Shown here: positions 63,442 to 64,000 of the stretch, piece after piece
How positions within the stretch are numbered: position 1 is the first letter of the stretch
Layout of the letters: every line of letters starts with the position of its first letter
Source of the DNA: an uncultured Acetatifactor sp.
GTDB lineage: Bacteria > Bacillota > Clostridia > Lachnospirales > Lachnospiraceae
Reading direction: 5' to 3'
DNA: 64,000 nucleotides
Assembly: GCA_947595925.1 (NCBI GenBank)
Contig: CANQEV010000002.1
Span: 1-64,000 of the forward strand
Translations under genes and position numbers: made by a program
The notes under the pieces: model-generated
The model's input: only the letters and a program-made list of their open reading frames with translations
Database searches by the model: none
Told to the model about the DNA's origin: nothing

Positions 63442-64000
63442 ATGAGCGAAAAAACAGAGGAGCTTCGCTACCGGTATCGCAATGCTCCCATACCCGGCGG
63501 CGGGTATGCCACGGGTTTCGTGTTTCAGCCGAAGGTAGAGGGGATGATCTACCTGCGCACGGACATCGGCGGGAGTTACCGCTTTGACAGAGAGACCCAG
63601 AGATGGATCAGTCTCTGCGATCACGTCACCATGGAGGACAAGGCGGAGACATACCCCATTGCCATCGCTGTGGACGAGCGCCATCCCGGACGGGTCTGCA
63701 TCGTCAGCGGAATCTGGAACGAACCGGCGGGAAAGTTTTCCGTCTCCGAGGATTACGGAGAAAATTTCCGGCATTGCCGGATACCTGTGCCGGTTCATGG
63801 GAACCTTCCGGGACGGGGGACGGGGTACCGGCTGATCGTCGATAAGCGGGAGGAGAACACGCTGTATTTCGCCAGCCAGACCTCGGGGTTGTGGAGAACG
63901 CGGGATCTCGGGGAAAACTGGGAGAAACTGGCGGCGATGCCGGAGGATTATCTGACTTTTGTGGGCCAGAGCCTGGACGGGACAGCGCTGATCGTTGGGG
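63442..64000 (+). CDS. GH74-like beta-propeller glycosidase (5' part, runs off the window)
   Basis: At least 186 residues, open to the end of the window. MSEKTEELRYRYRNAPIPGGGYATG and the following FVFQPKVEGMIYLRTDIGGSYRFDRETQRWISLCD match the first blade of GH74 xyloglucanases (GGGGFVTGIxxHP, YxRTDIGGAYR). SVSEDYGENF and RTRDLGENWEKL are Asp-box-like blade motifs. No signal peptide is present, so it may act in the cytosol on imported oligosaccharides. GGAG is 5 bases before the ATG. Partial: the catalytic residues cannot all be seen. Another BNR/sialidase-like fold is possible. Confidence 0.65.
   Translation, partial: MSEKTEELRYRYRNAPIPGGGYATGFVFQPKVEGMIYLRTDIGGSYRFDRETQRWISLCDHVTMEDKAETYPIAIAVDERHPGRVCIVSGIWNEPAGKFSVSEDYGENFRHCRIPVPVHGNLPGRGTGYRLIVDKREENTLYFASQTSGLWRTRDLGENWEKLAAMPEDYLTFVGQSLDGTALIVG

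Noticed and set aside
1-64000. tRNA or rRNA genes
   Set aside because: No cloverleaf-like stretch with a GTTCGAATC-type T-arm and acceptor pairing was found by eye.

Overview
The window is a chromosomal segment of a low-redundancy, moderately GC-rich Gram-positive anaerobe. The best guess is a member of the Lachnospiraceae (Clostridia). The evidence is the classic Firmicutes S10-spc-alpha ribosomal operon with a zinc-type S14, the Ecf vitamin-transporter genes next to truA, strong AGGAGG ribosome-binding sites, BlaI/M56 and ECF-sigma/anti-sigma pairs, phosphoketolase, and a Rieske-FAD oxidoreductase of the type common in gut Clostridia. No tRNA, rRNA, CRISPR array or transposase gene was seen.

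Layout. 0-8.8 kb: an ASCH-domain protein, xylulose-5-P/fructose-6-P phosphoketolase, a minus-strand lipoprotein, a FAD/Rieske oxidoreductase and a chemoreceptor. 8.9-14.6 kb: carB, a DHH phosphoesterase and asnS. 14.8-23.1 kb: accessory genes comprising a GH26-like glycosidase, an XRE/S24-like regulator, an ECF sigma with a membrane partner, an acyltransferase, a methyltransferase and a Na+/proline symporter. 23.5-40.6 kb: rpsJ to rplQ in canonical order, including secY, adk, map, infA and rpmJ, with several structured non-coding spacers and at least two promoters. 40.7-46.5 kb: a cell-wall cluster of alpha/beta hydrolase, membrane-anchored MurF-type ligase, D-Ala-D-Ala ligase, VanX-type dipeptidase and a membrane protein. 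46.5-52.2 kb: small regulators, an AT-rich patch with an orphan leader-like region, a NUDIX protein, an M15-type pseudopeptidase, a histidine phosphatase and a membrane protein. 52.2-56.6 kb: Lgt-like protein, ecfA1, ecfA2, ecfT, truA. 56.6-64 kb: an AT-rich polytopic membrane protein, a MITE-like repeat element, an SH3/NlpC-P60 peptidase, a BlaI/M56 repressor-antirepressor operon and the start of a GH74-like protein that leaves the window.

How it fits together. The ribosomal block supplies translation, export (SecY), nucleotide balance (Adk) and N-terminal processing (Map). In many Firmicutes rplQ is followed directly by ecfA1-ecfA2-ecfT-truA-rplM-rpsI. Here about 12 kb, mostly cell-wall and regulatory genes, lies between rplQ and ecfA1, and rplM-rpsI do not follow truA. 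Cell-envelope functions recur: MurF/Ddl/VanX, NlpC-P60, the M15 pseudoenzyme, the Lgt-like protein, and a BlaR1-like sensor whose outer domain looks like calcium-binding DxDGDG repeats rather than a penicillin-binding domain. The points most worth following are that BlaI/M56 operon with its twin operators, the M15C homologue that has lost every metal ligand, the 263-bp inverted-repeat element, the orphan leader near 47.7-48.0 kb, and an enlarged ribosomal protein L17.
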